Assembly: GCF_000224145.3 (NCBI RefSeq)
Contig: NC_020168.2
Span: 3,941,480 to 4,005,479, forward strand
Origin: Ciona intestinalis
Lineage: Eukaryota > Chordata > Ascidiacea > Phlebobranchia > Cionidae
Direction of reading: 5' to 3'
DNA: 64,000 bases
Shown: piece after piece, positions 43,101 through 56,588 of the stretch
How positions within the stretch are numbered: position 1 is the first letter of the stretch
Layout of the letters: each line of letters starts with the position of its first letter
Notes under the pieces: generated by a model
What the model saw: only the letters and a program-made list of their open reading frames with translations
Database searches by the model: none
What the model was told of the DNA's origin: nothing
Made by a program: the position numbers and the translations under genes

Positions 43101-46100
43101 CCCATCTTTCCCCAACCTACTATATATATAGTATATGCACCCACTATTCACTTACACATTAGTTATCATAAACTTAGAACAACTTTGCAGTCTATACAAA
43201 CTAACAATGTAGCATGCAGCGGTGCTTATGTTATAAAGTAAGAACAAATTTATATACGAGACCGCATACAATAATACGTACCGCTGGTAAGCAGCATATT
43301 AGGCTTGAAATCCATGCTGTAGCCACCATGTAATATCCGCGCTTACGTTGGCTGTGACAAGGCAGTGGTGACAGTATTCCAGTGACCCTGTCGGCACCAA
43401 TTACCTGTAAAAATACGTTTATGTTACGGAGTCTCTTGGATACGTGTGTTTTTGATCATTTCCACCGAAAACGATCGAAAAACGTAAATAAGACGTACAA
43501 AAAGCTTTTAAGCTTAGTGCTTACGTCGGTTTGACGTCGTTTTAATTGTTCTTACGTGCTGAATATGTCACCGAATTAAGTCGGACTGCAGTGCAAACTA
43601 ATTTAAATTGATTTCTTGTCTTTGCACATTCGATCTGGTACTTTACTATGCTGATGCACGTGAACTTGAACTTAGTTTACTTAAATTACGAGGCAGACAT
43701 ATCGAAAACTTAAGAGTCCAACGTTGTAATGTGTTGGCCGCGCTTCCTTTGGCTTGGGCGCTTTGACGGGAACACCGCCAGCAGCTTTAACGATTTTTCG
43801 GGGAAGTGTTTTTAAAATACGTTGAGCGCGTACAGGTTTAGCGTTCTGGTTGTTTTGCCCGCGCTGTGTTTGTTATTAGATTACATGCACTGTAATCAGA
43901 CAGGTTTTAAAAGTTTTTAACAAAAACAAATAAGTTTTCTTTATAGCGCCCATTACAGCGCTGTACGATTACATGGCGATCTACCAAAAACGCCCTATCT
44001 GCGAAAACAGTTTATTTGCCTGAGTTTAAGCTAATGGGGCTTTTAAATCACAATATTAAAAGAGGGATGCACATACGCAACTCCTTGTTGTTTTCGATTG
44101 TCCTGATACGACGTTATTCAAGCCCTTGGGCGAGTTTTAAACTTGACGGTGGCTCAAATTTGCGCAATGATTAGATTATAACTATTTTACGTATGTTGAC
44201 GTAAAGAGTTTAAAACGTTAGAATTTCAAACATTTTGTTTTGTTCCTTCACGTTGACAAAGATTTTTTTTTACTCAATCCTTGCGGTGATTGCATAATGT
44301 TGTATTCTTCACTTGGTTATTTGAGCATTCGCGGAAGTGGCCACTATAAGAGTTTACCAGAAATCAGATATGCTTGAAAATTCTCGGTAAACTTGCAACG
44401 GTGGAATAAATGGTTATTCCGGCAATGGCGCCCAAATTATATACTCGTTAAAGTGTTTACATTGAAGGGACCAAGTGGTTCTTAATAACCGATAACATTC
44501 CACGTTGCTCTGTATATAGCAGTTATTTCTGTGCCGAGCGGGTCCTATTACATGCACACAATTCACCGTGACCGTACGTGCTCGTAGATTAGGGGCGTAA
44601 TGATACCGGAATCTATTTACGTCCGCCCGCAGTATATAAAACAAGGAATACAATGTAACGAAAACTAGTTTTAACTTTTGGTTCCAAAAGGTAAAGAGTG
44701 ACAGGCGGAAATTGCATCTCATTCACCTTTTAAATTCACTTTGAAAGTAAAAAGATTACAACTTTAAGAAATACATTTCGGTCGATATTGGCAAGCTCTA
44801 ACCGTCACACCGTTGGACATTGGGGTCCTGTATTCGCGCTATCTTCTCCTAAACTGCTAGAAAATCAGTGCGAAATTTAAATGTATTGATTTTCTCTTGC
44901 TCTTTACCGCATTTCGATAAAATCGCTTTCTTATCCGTCTATTTATCCTAATTCAAGTAGAACAGAGACGAAAACTATTTTGATTGGTTAACGGTGTTGC
45001 ATACGCCGATTTTTATTCCGTAACGCGTATTATTATATATGGTAAACTGTGATATAACAGCTATTATGGATTTGGCTTCCAATGCGGCGGGGATATTAAG
45101 ACATAATGAACCAAATCCGGATTTCATTTACTCTTGTTCATTCATAATTCATATCACACAGACAGCATTATAGTGACCAATTATTTAGATTCTTCAGTAG
45201 GGGACTTCGCGGAAACAAATAGTTACGTAACGTATTTGTGTTGGAAAGATAATGCAAAACCAAGACCCAGGTACAAAAAAAGTTGTAGACATATAACAGG
45301 ATGGGAGAAGTTGGGACACCTTTTAATTCTATTTTCTCGTCCCATTTTGGAGTAAACAAAGAACATTCAAAGAATTATAAAACCGTATCTTCACGACTTC
45401 CATGGACCGTTGTTATTTGTTGAAAACACAATAAAGATATTTGGATATTATGTGTTAAAGCTGTCCCATCTTTCCACACACAACTATACTGTATATAAGG
45501 TTGGGGTAAGACGGTTCATGTTTTCACTCTCTTTTGTCGTCCTATTTTATAGAAAACAATAAAAATATATTCTCACGACTCTAGGATCGTTGTTAATTAT
45601 TAAAAAACGCGATTAGGAAATTGGGTGCTGTGTGCTAACGGTATCCATCTCAGACCACAGCGCCCAGCTTCGATGACTTATTATTCGGCTATTGAAGCAC
45701 TTATACAACTTCGTCACTTCATCGAAATAAACCCCTTTGATCCATCAAGTCCTTGACTTATCAATGACTCGCCTGATTAAGTGGATGGCCGTGATACTTT
45801 ACACACAATTATAAAATGTTAGGAGGCTGTTTAAAATTTGAAGTGCCGTGTTCGAAAGGGTAAATTTACATATAATACTGTGGGGTAAAATGGGACACTT
45901 TTAGCACGTAATAACAAAATATCCTGATCGTGTTTTACGCAATTAACAAGAGTATATGGGAGTTGGGGGGAGGTTGCAGTTTCGTGATTCATTGAATGTT
46001 CTTCGTTTACTATACCAAATGGAAACAAGAATGTGTCCTATTCTTCCCCACCCTACTATATTACGCGAATACACTTTCATGCTGAGTAGGCAGTGCTGAT

Positions 46101-47877
46101 GTTTAATGCATTTGTAAATGTTGTATTGTGACCGCAACTTCAATGCTCGCTATCGGAATAACAAACGACGGAATGTCAGCACAGAGGGTTTCAATTTCCG
46201 ATAACATGGCCCTCATGGGAACCGGCATCGATCGCAAAACCTTACAACGTCGGTCTAATTGCCGAGTTTTCGGAAATTCCGTGACAAATGCATAACAAAA
46301 GCAAAGGTCAAGCGAAAGCTTTGTATATTTTCGAAATGCCAAAAAAATTATCCTGCCAATGCGCTACAACGTGATGCGGTCCAAACCCTTTAGGTCTTTT
46401 TAGGATGTGCCGTTTTGTACAAAACCGCTACACGGCGATGAAAAGGTCGTCCAAACTTCACGCGAGAGTAGCGTCGGTATTTTGTTATTGAAACACCGTT
46501 GAAAATATCTCGCATATTTCCGACCGTGGCCCATAAACAACATGATTACTCGGGTATAATGTTTTTGCGCAACCGACGCTAACCCCTTTAAAGCGCATGT
46601 CGTTCAACTAAATTCTGTGGTTTAAAGGTGCAGAGAAACTTGTTGTCGTTTTTACACGACGAACAACAGTGCTAAGTGCGTGAGAGGGAAGTTTACACGA
46701 TTTGAGTGTAGCCACAGCAGGAGCTGTTTATATAACTTAAATATTGTTTTTAGGGCCGATAAATTGGTTAAAAATGCTCCCAGGCGAGGTATAAAAAGGT
46801 TCCAGGCGAGGTATGTAAAAAGATATACCGTATTTAAAAATAAAATAAATAACTTCAAAAATGAAAACATCAGGCAGAATATTAAGTGAATGTTTTTAGT
46901 GATGCTACGGTAGAAATAGAGACGAAGTATTTATGACATGGTTAACTAGTTTTTACACATTTTTGTGAACACGTAACATACTCGTCTGTTTTCCGCCATT
47001 TTGTTTGTTCAAAGTGTAAGTTTTACGTTTATTTAAAACCAAGTTATTGAATTTATGATTCGTAATTTTCCATGGTTTGACCCCGCTTAAGAAAATGCAT
47101 GAATTGCGCGCTACTGTTTGTCTGAATAACAAAAAATGACTTACCACAACCATGAAGGAGCTCGCGTACATGCCGAACTGTTTCATCATTTGGCACAACC
47201 TGCACATGACGTCACCGGCGAGCCATTCCATGGTGGTGTTCCACACCGCGTCTATAATGAGAACTGGCGTTACTTTATAAACAAGCAGCACGCTCGGGAA
47301 TATAGGTATACATAAACAGGCTTCATATGGTCGTCTGGGTACGTTGAATATAAATATGACGTTTAGCATCCGGAGTTGTACTTACCAGAAGGCATCACGA
47401 ATATTGTGTAGACCAAATTACTCAGTGCCAAGTGGAACATGATAAAGTGTCGGCTTTTGCTGCCCCTTAGTGACCAGAGGACGAACATGTTTCCTGCCAT
47501 GCTGAGACAGAAGAGTAACCACGTGACCAAGACCCTCACCAAGTGAAGCGTGTCGAACTGAAACCATGTCTGTTGGCATGGAAACAAGTTTAATATTAGA
47601 ACAAAGAGTTTCTGTCTTCAACGGCCAAACTAAGAGGTCAAGCCATGTATCCCTGTTCTTCTTTTAAGTTTAATCAAATTTGGCGGTGCACACTAAAATA
47701 GATACTATATCTCAGCACTACAATATAACTCCCAGCTCTAACCTGAATTAGGACGTCGTGGGCCTCGCAGGGAAGTGCGGTTGAATTAACTGTGGAGTTC
47801 AAACCCAACACTGAAGCGGTAGAAGTCCAATTGTTGTCGATATTAGTCGCGCCTTGGGAGATGTCTGACGTCATCAT
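40190..47877 (-). CDS. GnRHR: GnRH receptor-like class A GPCR, copy A (long tail)
   Basis: Seven-TM receptor of the GnRH/AKH/corazonin group. Eight exons on the minus strand, in transcript order: 47877-47743, 47569-47386, 47272-47145, 43404-43282, 42687-42477, 42273-42098, 40710-40574, 40469-40190; one frame, 457 residues. The N-terminal tail has several N-glycosylation sequons. TM1-2: GNMFVLWSLRG and FIMFHLALSNLVYTIFVMP. Extracellular loop 1 has IIDAVWNTTMEWLAGDVMCR, like human MWNITVQWYAGELLC. TM3 end VVIGADRVTGIL (DRV in place of DRY). TM6 FLVCWGPYYGKGIYDWF matches the GnRHR hallmark. TM7 LNPVLHPIVFG replaces LNPxxDPLIYG. The tail is about 120 residues, Ser/Asn/Gln-rich. The paralogue number among Ciona GnRH receptors cannot be assigned from this alone. 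A GTG-started extension upstream of Met1 is not needed. Confidence 0.92.
40750..40949 (+). mobile_element. MITE, variant subfamily
   Basis: GTAGTACTGTGGGGTAAAAT, then ATCGTTAGCACCTAAATCCT, to CATACCCCACCCTACTATA. Intron 6 of receptor copy A. Confidence 0.85.
42923..43125 (+). mobile_element. MITE, full-length
   Basis: TTTAGTACTGTGGCTGTGGG left end (variant type) and the main-type right end CCCATCTTTCCCCAACCTAC. Intron 4 of receptor copy A. Confidence 0.88.
45292..45487 (-). mobile_element. MITE, full-length
   Basis: TAACAGGATGGGAGAAGTTG to CCATCTTTCCACACACAACT. It is followed within a few bases by a second copy. Intron 3 of receptor copy A. Confidence 0.88.
45493..45662 (-). mobile_element. 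MITE, variant subfamily, abutting another copy
   Basis: TATAAGGTTGGGGTAAGACG, then GTGCTAACGGTATCCATCTC, with a decayed CCACAGCG right end. Intron 3 of receptor copy A. Confidence 0.75.
45871..46061 (+). mobile_element. MITE, full-length
   Basis: TATAATACTGTGGGGTAAAA to TATTCTTCCCCACCCTACTA. Intron 3 of receptor copy A. Confidence 0.9.
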
Positions 47878-50221
47878 ATGCACTGTTCGCTTATGATAAT
47901 CGGATCAGATACTAAATGTGGTTCAAATCAATTTAAAAGCAACTCTGACTTTATCACCGCTGTAATTGAACGTTAATTAAATATTTAATGAGCTACTAAC
48001 TTGCATGAGGTTAGAATGTAGGATACACATAAACAACACTACAGACATTGTACTGTTTTCTGTTTTGCTGCTGCGTTTAACTGTTCAAAGTACAATTAAA
48101 TCTTCCCAGCTATCAGGTACTGTACAGAACAGAGTTCATGTAAATGCAAAACAACTGTTTTCTCGGCTTACAATATACTTATGCACCTCAGTCAGAATGT
48201 TCTACCTTACCAGCTGCAATGCATACTATGTGTTTAGTGATGACAACCATATAAGCTTTATCGTCACCCGCACCGCGAAATATCATCAAGTACTCCTGTG
48301 AAAACACTCAACAAATGACTGGCGCATGACACTGTATATGAGTTTGCTATACAGTCGGATACTGTTATGTAGAAGCATGATAGGCAATCACGATTCACGT
48401 TCATGTACATCGTTGTAACAACACTAAACGTACATGTCTGTCGTCATCAAATTTTAAAAAGCAACAAAACTAACTATTGTTCACGTACATCGTAACAAAG
48501 AAAACTACCTTGAACGGTGCCTTGTTCAAAACTATTTCCTATTTATCGTACAGCGCCGTGTCGTTATATTGGTTCTAAGAACAACGGTCAGACCTAACTG
48601 CTCCACAAAAGCTTCGCGCAGTCCCTACTACTACATAGCGACCGGTATGCCGGAATAGGTTTATCGTTTATGTGAGGGTGGCCTCAGAGACACCTTTACT
48701 GTATACCTTTCCTGAGATATGATCTTTTGTATCGCACTTAACTTTAAAGATAACATCAGTCGAGAAACGAGCACTGCCAGCAGGCACAAAATCTTCGCGA
48801 ATGGGTACGACTTACGCCGCTCACTGCCTTATATGGGATAAACCATACGCCGCTCTGCATGCGACATGCATGTGGCTAGCTTGCTGAAGCATGTTCTCAG
48901 ATCATATTTGTCAGCGTTTTTTTCTGAAGTGTCACTCGCTCTAATTTCACGGGCGCATCAAAGTGGATAACGATCTTTCTCGTACAGGTTCGTGACCTCA
49001 ATGAAACAAAAGCTCTTTTCTCTCTTCTTACTAAAGTACAAATTGAACGACTTGTACTGTCTTGTTTATACGTCAAAATGTAACTTTCGCACGAGGCGAG
49101 AAAAAAAGCGTAACGAGTCCACATATTTTGACTATCGCCAATAAGAATAGCCTTGACCTATAATGTACCTGTTGTATTTTTCTTGCTACGCTCTGATGAC
49201 CACACCTGACTCACAAACTTGTAAACAGATACTCCAGGAGAAAGTTACCGTCTATAAATAACAATCTCAATCGTGTTCATTCATAACGTCGTAGCAGTAG
49301 AACATCTACATTCTACACTATGCTTGGCCTCTCCCATTGGCTATATGCGTATAACAACACCCCTATTCACTTTTACGTAACACCAGACGAATATGCAGAC
49401 ACATAATAAACCCTATAAGGCAGTTTACTACAAACAGAACAGTTGCGCAACTAATGTCCCAAGAATTTTGCGCAACCCTGATTCACCCTCACTTCTACGA
49501 AAACTGAAAAACGACTTGACCGCGGTCCAAAACACGCGAGACCAACGTGGCCATCGCATTCCTAAATATAGAAAAGTAACTGACCGGTGATAGTCGAATC
49601 TGTCTCGCCTTAGGGCAGGTTACCCTTTCATAAAAAACTACAATGTTTATTTAATTTTACAACGATCGCTACCTTATTTAGCCGTTTTAGCTCTGCTGGC
49701 CTCATTCTGAGGGGCGGCCGGCCACTCTTTTAATCCGATCGATTCGAAATGACTTAAGCAATGGCATTCAAAATCCTGTTTAAGGCATAATATCTTCTCA
49801 CGCGAGGTACCCCAGCTTCCTCGGTGCCAACGCCGGTTATCTACGATCTCTATGTTTCGTGCGAGATATTCGTCGCCGCCTATTCGCTGCGGTCGGTTCA
49901 TGACCGGATTAAGCGACCTCCGTCATAATCGAACGTTCTGACGTCACAAAGGCCCAGGCTCGCTTAATTAGCTGCCGCAAAACGATGTGCGGCAATAAGA
50001 TCGACCAATGGGTCGTAAGCAACACCGTAGGCAACGAACATTCCCTATTTGTTATAAACATGGCATTCCTAGATCGAAGTTGACTTATGTAACCTCAAAC
50101 GTCAGCGACATATGTACCAATGCGGTCCAGACAAGAGCGTGATTAAAATAAACAAACCGCGTGGCGTCTTCAGTAGAAAAAATGTTAACACGTCCTGTAT
50201 TTTTTAGGCTTGGAAAAGCTG

Positions 50222-50420
50222 ATATATAGTACAATAGGGTAAAACGGGACACTTTAAGCACACAGTATCCAAATATTCTTATCGTGTTTTAAACAATTAA
50301 CAACGGTCTATGGAAGACGTGAGCATACGGTTTAGTATTTCTTTAAATATTCTTTTTTTTCTATCAAAATGGACGAGAAAATAAAATGAAAATGTGTCCC
50401 ATCTTTCTCCACTCACTATA
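50222..50420 (+). mobile_element. MITE, full-length, diverged ends
   Basis: ATATAGTACAATAGGGTAAA to CATCTTTCTCCACTCACTAT; interior of main type. Intergenic. Confidence 0.85.
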
Positions 50421-52358
50421 CACTTCGTTTTTAAGTATAGCAATTTTCAGTATTACAGCATGAAAATAGAACTCGGCGCTTGGTGAGGATCGGTTACGTA
50501 ATCATCACTAGGCGGGTCATTGCAGCCCTGGATGCCGCAGATGCCCATCAACTTGCCCCGGGCACGGATGCACTAATTGCAAATACGATGCGTTCGCTCT
50601 AAAAGATCTTAAGAAGCATTATTTTTGACAGCTAGATCTGATTATTTTCTATTAATAACCTTCCTATGCACGTTGAATGTCCACATGAATTATGATATAT
50701 ATCTCCATCACTTCCCAGAAAAACGGCTCAGTAGATTTGGGCCGATGCTTGCATACAAAATAAACGGTCCCGGGTCTCTGTCAATCATAGTCGCTCATCT
50801 ATCTCAATGCAAGTCTATAAATCAACGAAATACTGAACTTTATACTCTTCCCTACCGTCAATCTTTCAACTGCGTCTGATCTCTGATGGTTTTCCATATC
50901 TCTCCAATAAAATTATCGCCTCCCGTATCTGACAACCCGGCTTTTCTGATAACGGTGTTGCAACGTGCATATGATAGAGTCGGCCGCCGAAAAACAGTCG
51001 CCTGTGTTTTCAGCGAACCCCCTGCTATTGGTGCAAGCTTGTTTAGATTCCGAATCAATTTAGCATGCTCGAGGAGAGAGCAATATAATCTAAGATACAA
51101 TCTCTGTCGCGCTATCTCCGCACGCGAAGTTTTTAACAGCCCGTTTGCCGACAAGGTCTTTACCGAGGTTAAGTTTTGATACACAGTATACCAAATACAC
51201 CGCGTCGCTTCTCTTTCCTATGGCCAAAGAAACGAATTCGTTGCTCAAGTTCGCCTTTACCAAACCGGGCGTATCCTAGGCTATATTTAAATCGGTATTT
51301 TCGGATTCCGCTCGCCGAGTTATGACCCCACACAAACAGAACACGTCGAGCAGTTTATCTTTTGGCAGAATCCAACGAAGCGATTTAAATTAACAACACG
51401 CTGGGTTCATATAAGAATCAAACACAACAAGCCGTCAGGCGCTATTACAAACGAACTCTATTCAGTGAGCAAGATTCGTTGATGCATTCGTGCTGATAAT
51501 AGTTCGCTGTCGATCTATATTCGTTAATATGGTATAGCTTATCCGCTTCTGCAAGTGGATCCTGACCTTACTAAACATACCGTGTTTTGTCAGGCTGCCA
51601 AAATCTGTTTTACGAGATCGTGTAACGTAAAGATTTGTTATCAGACGATCAATATTTCCTTTTTCAATCGACAGATACCGTATTTGCTAAATGTAACTCG
51701 ATCGTCTGAATGAATCACACGCTTTGTGAAGTTATACTTAGACGCACTGACACGTCTGGCTTCGCGAAACTAACTTTACTGTATTCGAGATATTGTGCCA
51801 ACTCTGGCATAAATCTTACCTACTGTGGGACCTCTCAGCCACTCTATAGGACCTCACCAACGTAGAGTAGAACTTAACTCTATGGTCCTCTTAAAATCAG
51901 GTGCGACATTATGCTAAAAAATTCTGCCGGTCTCCTCTTCGGTTTGATTCCTGCAACTCTCAGCGACAGCGTGGTTTTAATCCGCGTTAAATTGGTTGTT
52001 TTCCTAACTTTTTCACCCCAACATCCCTCGCCGAAAGAGAGTAGCATTTACAGTATAAGAAGCTAGCGCATTACCCTTGAATAAGACGCGAGCCGTCAAT
52101 TGTCTCTAAAACATCAGTCGCTTGTTTTGACTCAAAATAAACGAGTTTAGAATCGATGTTATTTCGAGACGGAGTTAAAATTTGTCGAATAAATAATCAG
52201 ATTGCAGATCGAGCACGTGTGTTGCCCACTGCCGTGCAAAACTGCTCTTATCGACCGGAATTAGATGCTACAATGCATTGGAATACACGGCCTTGTGTTG
52301 TGGTATATTACCCGAGTTAGAGCTGTCACCTTCAGATCTATATTTTATATATGGTATA

Positions 52359-52555
52359 TATAGTAGGGTGGGGGAAGATTATAGGACACCCTTTCTTTTA
52401 TTTTCGCGTCCAAGTAGGTAGTAAACAAAGAACATTTAAAGAATTATAAAACATCATGCCCATGATGACTCATATATAGAGCGTTGTTATTTGTTTAAAA
52501 CACGATCCGAATTTTTAGCGCTAAAGGTGTCCCGTATTCCTCCACCCTACTATAT
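52359..52555 (-). mobile_element. MITE, full-length
   Basis: TATATAGTAGGGTGGGGGAA to CCTCCACCCTACTATAT, with a TATA stretch on the left. Intergenic. Confidence 0.92.
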
Positions 52556-54318
52556 TTGTTGCTGCGGCCTTACGCAAACGTTAGTTGCATTTCCGACATT
52601 TCATCTTTTGACAGAGTTTTAACAGAACACCATTAGTTATATTGCTACGTTTTCTGATACTTTTTAATATATAACCAAAAGCCTATTTTACACCCAAGTG
52701 CTACTAAAAACGTAGGTATACCACAGTGAGTACAACTAATGGTGTACCACAGATATGCATACCATATATATTACACCACTTACTAGCATCATCAATCTTA
52801 TATTTAAATAGTTTTTAAGCGCGGTATATCGAGCCCGATTTATAAAACGTATCGCTGCCATACCAAGCATAACGTATTGCACTAGAAGAGCTTTGCTAAT
52901 ATTAGAAAACAGTTATGGCCTATTTTACAAATACCTTTGCGCAATTGCTGACTACCACATATTCTACATTATATAAGGATGGTTTTGAACCGATACCCCG
53001 TGAGAATATTCTGTTCCCGAGAGCATTTGACCGTATATCTCGTCCCTTTTGTATATTCCAGTTTCTTTTGCAAAACCAGGAAATTTTGGGAACTGGGCCA
53101 ATTTCACGGTGACTGTGCATTTCTGCTGTGCAGTCGAATCGCGTGACTGCGACCGAAATGGCATCATTAAATATCGCTACAAAACCAAACACAGATTTTG
53201 TACCCCGGCGAAACTGTAAATCGACGGCAAATTGCGCAGAGTAGGCGTGTTCAGGGGTATCTGCATTAAACAAGCGTCGCTCTTTACGCAGCAGGCATTG
53301 GTATTAAGATACCGGTAACCTCATACTATCAGAGCCGCGGTGGAAAATTCTAATGCAAATAAAGATTGACTTGTAACAATAAACGCGAGATGGCGTCCGC
53401 AGTCAGCCCGCTGCTGTTGCGTCCTGACGTTATCGCGGTGTGTACTCACGTTTTCAAAACCCACGATTAAGCAACCTTTTGCACTCTTCCACGAAAAAAC
53501 GCATAAAATGGTGCAATCTGTTGCAGTGTTAGAGCTCTTTTCTCGGCATTGCGGTGGGCTGTCAGATTCGGCGCGTTTTCCTATCTAAATATAGCGTGCG
53601 AGGTGCCCGAGTTGCAGTCCGACTCAAGTCTTCGTATAAATAAACCGATGGGATCGCAAAATACCGGTGTGCCAGGCAGGCATTAGTAGAAATGGGAAAT
53701 TCGCACGAAATTTCACTCACCTTTAAATGACCGCAGAAATAATTCAAACTACTGTAGATATTTAAATCACCCTCGCAAGATCCATTTTCGCCTCTTTATT
53801 TACAACGTAACTGCAAAAAATCTCTCTCCCCCTTTCCGCACAAAATTTGCACTCGCAAATTAATTTAATTACGAACAAAATACTTTCTAAAATTCCTATT
53901 CCTCGCGATTGAGCCCGAGACACACATATCCGTATATACCTCACTACAGGGAAGAGGATCACTTCTGTTTACCACAAGTACATAATAGCTCGGTCACTCT
54001 GAGTATCATGTTACAATAGCTTGAATGGTTACATCACTGTTTTCGTTCTGGCTTCGCGCGGTCCTTTGTCGTATATATTCCGCCAATGAAACACGAGGGC
54101 GTGTTTTTAAATACCCGATATCTGAATGTTGTGTTATGGTCAAACAACCTATATTTGTACATTCTTTACTGTGCAAACATTTTCGGGAACCCCAAATATA
54201 GGTGATTGATTATTACCACTCGTTAAGAACACAGACGTGTCAACAAACAAATAAACATGATGTCGCAATGATTTTCAATAAGCAAACATACATGATAAAC
54301 AAGACCTAAAAGACATAC

Positions 54319-54522
54319 ATATAGAGAACTGTGGTGGAAGATGGGACACCTTAAGCACATGATATTCAAATATCCTAAACGTGTTTTAAACAATTAACAA
54401 AGGCCTATGGAAGTCGTGAGGATACAGTTTTATAATTCCTTTAATGTTCTTTGTTTACTTCTAAATGCGAAAAGAAAATTAAATGAAACTGTGTCCCATA
54501 TTCCCCTTACCTTACTATATAT
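54319..54522 (+). mobile_element. MITE, full-length, diverged ends
   Basis: ATATAGAGAACTGTGGTGGA to ATTCCCCTTACCTTACTATA. Intergenic. Confidence 0.85.
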
Positions 54523-54796
54523 CATTGTAGGATTTGAGTGCCTAAACACAATCATTAAATTAGCAGTTTTCAAAATACTATAACAACTTTTTTTGTTTTG
54601 TAGTTACCCAGTCTTCGGGCATGTGGTGTCGAATTTCTTTAGTAATTTATTTGGCTAGTAGTTTAGTTTTATTGTTCTTTACAAAGCAGGCATCAAGTCG
54701 CAAATACGAGTAGACGCGGTTATGAAAGACAAGGTTTTCCTTTTAGTCGACTATGTGTGTTTTTTTAATTCCACTGCTGGATACACTACATGTTAT

Positions 54797-55006
54797 GTAT
54801 AATAGGGTGGAGAAAGATGGAATGATGGAAAACCGTTTCATTCTTTTTTCTCGTCCCAATTGGTAGTAAACAAAGAACATTCAAAAAATTATAAAACCGC
54901 ACGCCCAAGATGACTCATATATATATAGACCGTTGTTAATTGTTAAAACGCGATCGGAATATTTGAATATTATGTGCTAAAGGTGTCCTATCTTCCCCCA
55001 CCCTAA
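54797..55006 (-). mobile_element. MITE, full-length
   Basis: ATAATAGGGTGGAGAAAGAT to TATCTTCCCCCACCCTAATT. It shares the insert ATGACTCATATATA with the 52359 copy, so these two may share a recent source. Intergenic. Confidence 0.88.
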
Positions 55007-55064
55007 TTTAAATGTTTTTTTTGGGAAGCACGTATAGATGATTCAATAAAACAATTATTCACTT

Positions 55065-55230
55065 TTGCATGGCGGGGAACAACAATTGTTATAACACTGG
55101 TGTTCTATTTCATACACCCTATATGCCTGCTGACGAGTTACTAAGTATGTTACTTGGATGTGATTTTGAGGGTAATTTGTTTCTTATTAATAATTAGCTG
55201 ACAGTTTAGTCCATCCTTAGGGTTTCAGTG
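55065..55230 (+). repeat. SINE-like repeat (ATGAATG-head family), internal part
   Basis: CATGGCGGGGAACAACAATT, GTTATAACACTGGTGTTCTA, TTTCATACACC, GACGAGTTACTAAGTATGTT and AGCTGACAGTTTAGTCCAT. The TA site used by MITEs in two other copies is empty here. Confidence 0.65.
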
Positions 55231-56085
55231 TGTATTGTTATCATTTCCAAATAAACGAGCGTTTATTTAATTTCGAATGAAAGCTTGAAAACCGCAGTGA
55301 AATGTCTCGCTATGACGTATACCGTATAATGCATTATGAATGCAACTATATTTCACATGAGTTGTCGGGTCAACGACTCCTGTAACCCCAATATCGTATA
55401 TGGTTCGATAACGGTGTATTTTGTCGTCTCATTTCCTCGCGTTCTCAATTTCATTTGCCGGTAGCATAACCGCACGTGGGTTATTTCTGTTATTGGAACT
55501 TTATATAAACAGTTCAAGTCGTGCACTTAATACATATATTGTGGGCGGTTAGACACTGACGGAGTAATTTCTTTTCAAGGAACATAATTGCACCTCTGCC
55601 GTGACGGATTTAATCCGCAAGTTCTATTCTAGCCGATGCCGGTTTGTTGTTGTGATTATTTTTACACAACTGCGTGTGTAAACTTACGCACTTATGCCCG
55701 GTGCAAATAATTTGGTCTTACGCCGCAAGTAGTTGTCCGATTTTCTAAATTCGGCTTGGAAGCACTCTTTCGGTAAAAATTGGCGATGACATCAATTTTC
55801 TCGAGTTATAATTGAGCAATTACAGAGACGAGTAATCCTGGTAAACTCCATGCTACTCTGGCGCCTTCGTGTGTACGCTTTCGTCGATAGATGGGACTTG
55901 TTGGGTGGCGCCAGTCAGAACAGTGGTCTCTGCTGCACCGTTGGGCAGGTCCTGAACTTGGGTAAGACCAGTCGCATAGCTTGTGAGAGATAACCTTGAC
56001 ACCGATCCCGACCTCACTTGTCTGCACGAATGAAACTAAACTCGTAATAAACAATCTGAACGTATTAGGATAACCTAGTTTATAA

Positions 56086-56268
56086 TATATAGGGTAGAGG
56101 GGATGGGACACATTCTTTCTATTTCTTGTCCCATTTAGTAGTAAACAAAGAACATTCAAAGAAATATAAAACCGTTTCCTTACGAATTCCATAGACCGTT
56201 GTTAATCGTTTAAAACATTATCAGAATTTTTTAATGTTATGTGCTAAAGGTGTCCCATCTTCCTATAT
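56086..56268 (-). mobile_element. MITE, near full-length, right end lost
   Basis: ATATAGGGTAGAGGGGATGG, minus-type interior, ending at GTGTCCCATCTTCCTATATT without the usual CCACCCTAC. Downstream of receptor copy B. Confidence 0.85.
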
Positions 56269-56520
56269 TACACATGGCAAGATAATATTACGCTTATGAA
56301 AATGCGGCTTGAAAATTAAGTTCCATGGCGTGTCACGCTGCACCTATCCTATTCAAAGTAGAACAGATTGTGGGTATTTTGTTATTAAGCGGAATATAGT
56401 TTCTCAACGTATATCTTTAATAAATACCCGTGGCAAGTCTGGCAAACGCCATATAACATTTTATCTAGAACGCCCCTTACTTTAAACTTGCAACACGTCA
56501 TTTCCAGTTGTTAAATTAAA

Positions 56521-56574
56521 TGTAGTGGGGCGGAGTAAACGGGAAAATTGTCACCTCTTCCCCCACCCTACTAT
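56521..56574. mobile_element. 54 bp MITE deletion derivative
   Basis: The left TIR TGTAGTGGGGCGGAGTAAAC and right TIR CACCTCTTCCCCCACCCTAC are separated by only about 10 bp; the whole interior is gone. It lies 15 bp past the stop of receptor copy B. Confidence 0.8.
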
Positions 56575-56588
56575 AATAATAATTTTGC

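Larger units (their letters stand above)
47878..56588. other. 8.7 kb gene-free region between the two GnRH-type receptors
   Basis: No recognisable exon on either strand, and no extra receptor remnant was seen. Five MITE copies (listed), a SINE-like repeat (55065-55230) and a 54 bp MITE derivative occur. The stretch 48.5-54 kb is otherwise unique-looking and CpG-rich (18 CpG in 48841-49140 by hand count). Overlapping ~100-codon ORFs on both strands at 50858-51184 look like chance. Confidence 0.5.

Noticed and set aside
50858..51184. Overlapping ~100-codon ORFs on both strands
   Set aside because: CpG-rich DNA has fewer stop codons; neither product shows motifs, a signal peptide or exon signals. 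Chance is the best reading without RNA data.
48000..56000. A third GnRH receptor copy or remnant between A and B
   Set aside because: I searched for the conserved exon 3, TM6 and TM7 strings on both strands and found none.
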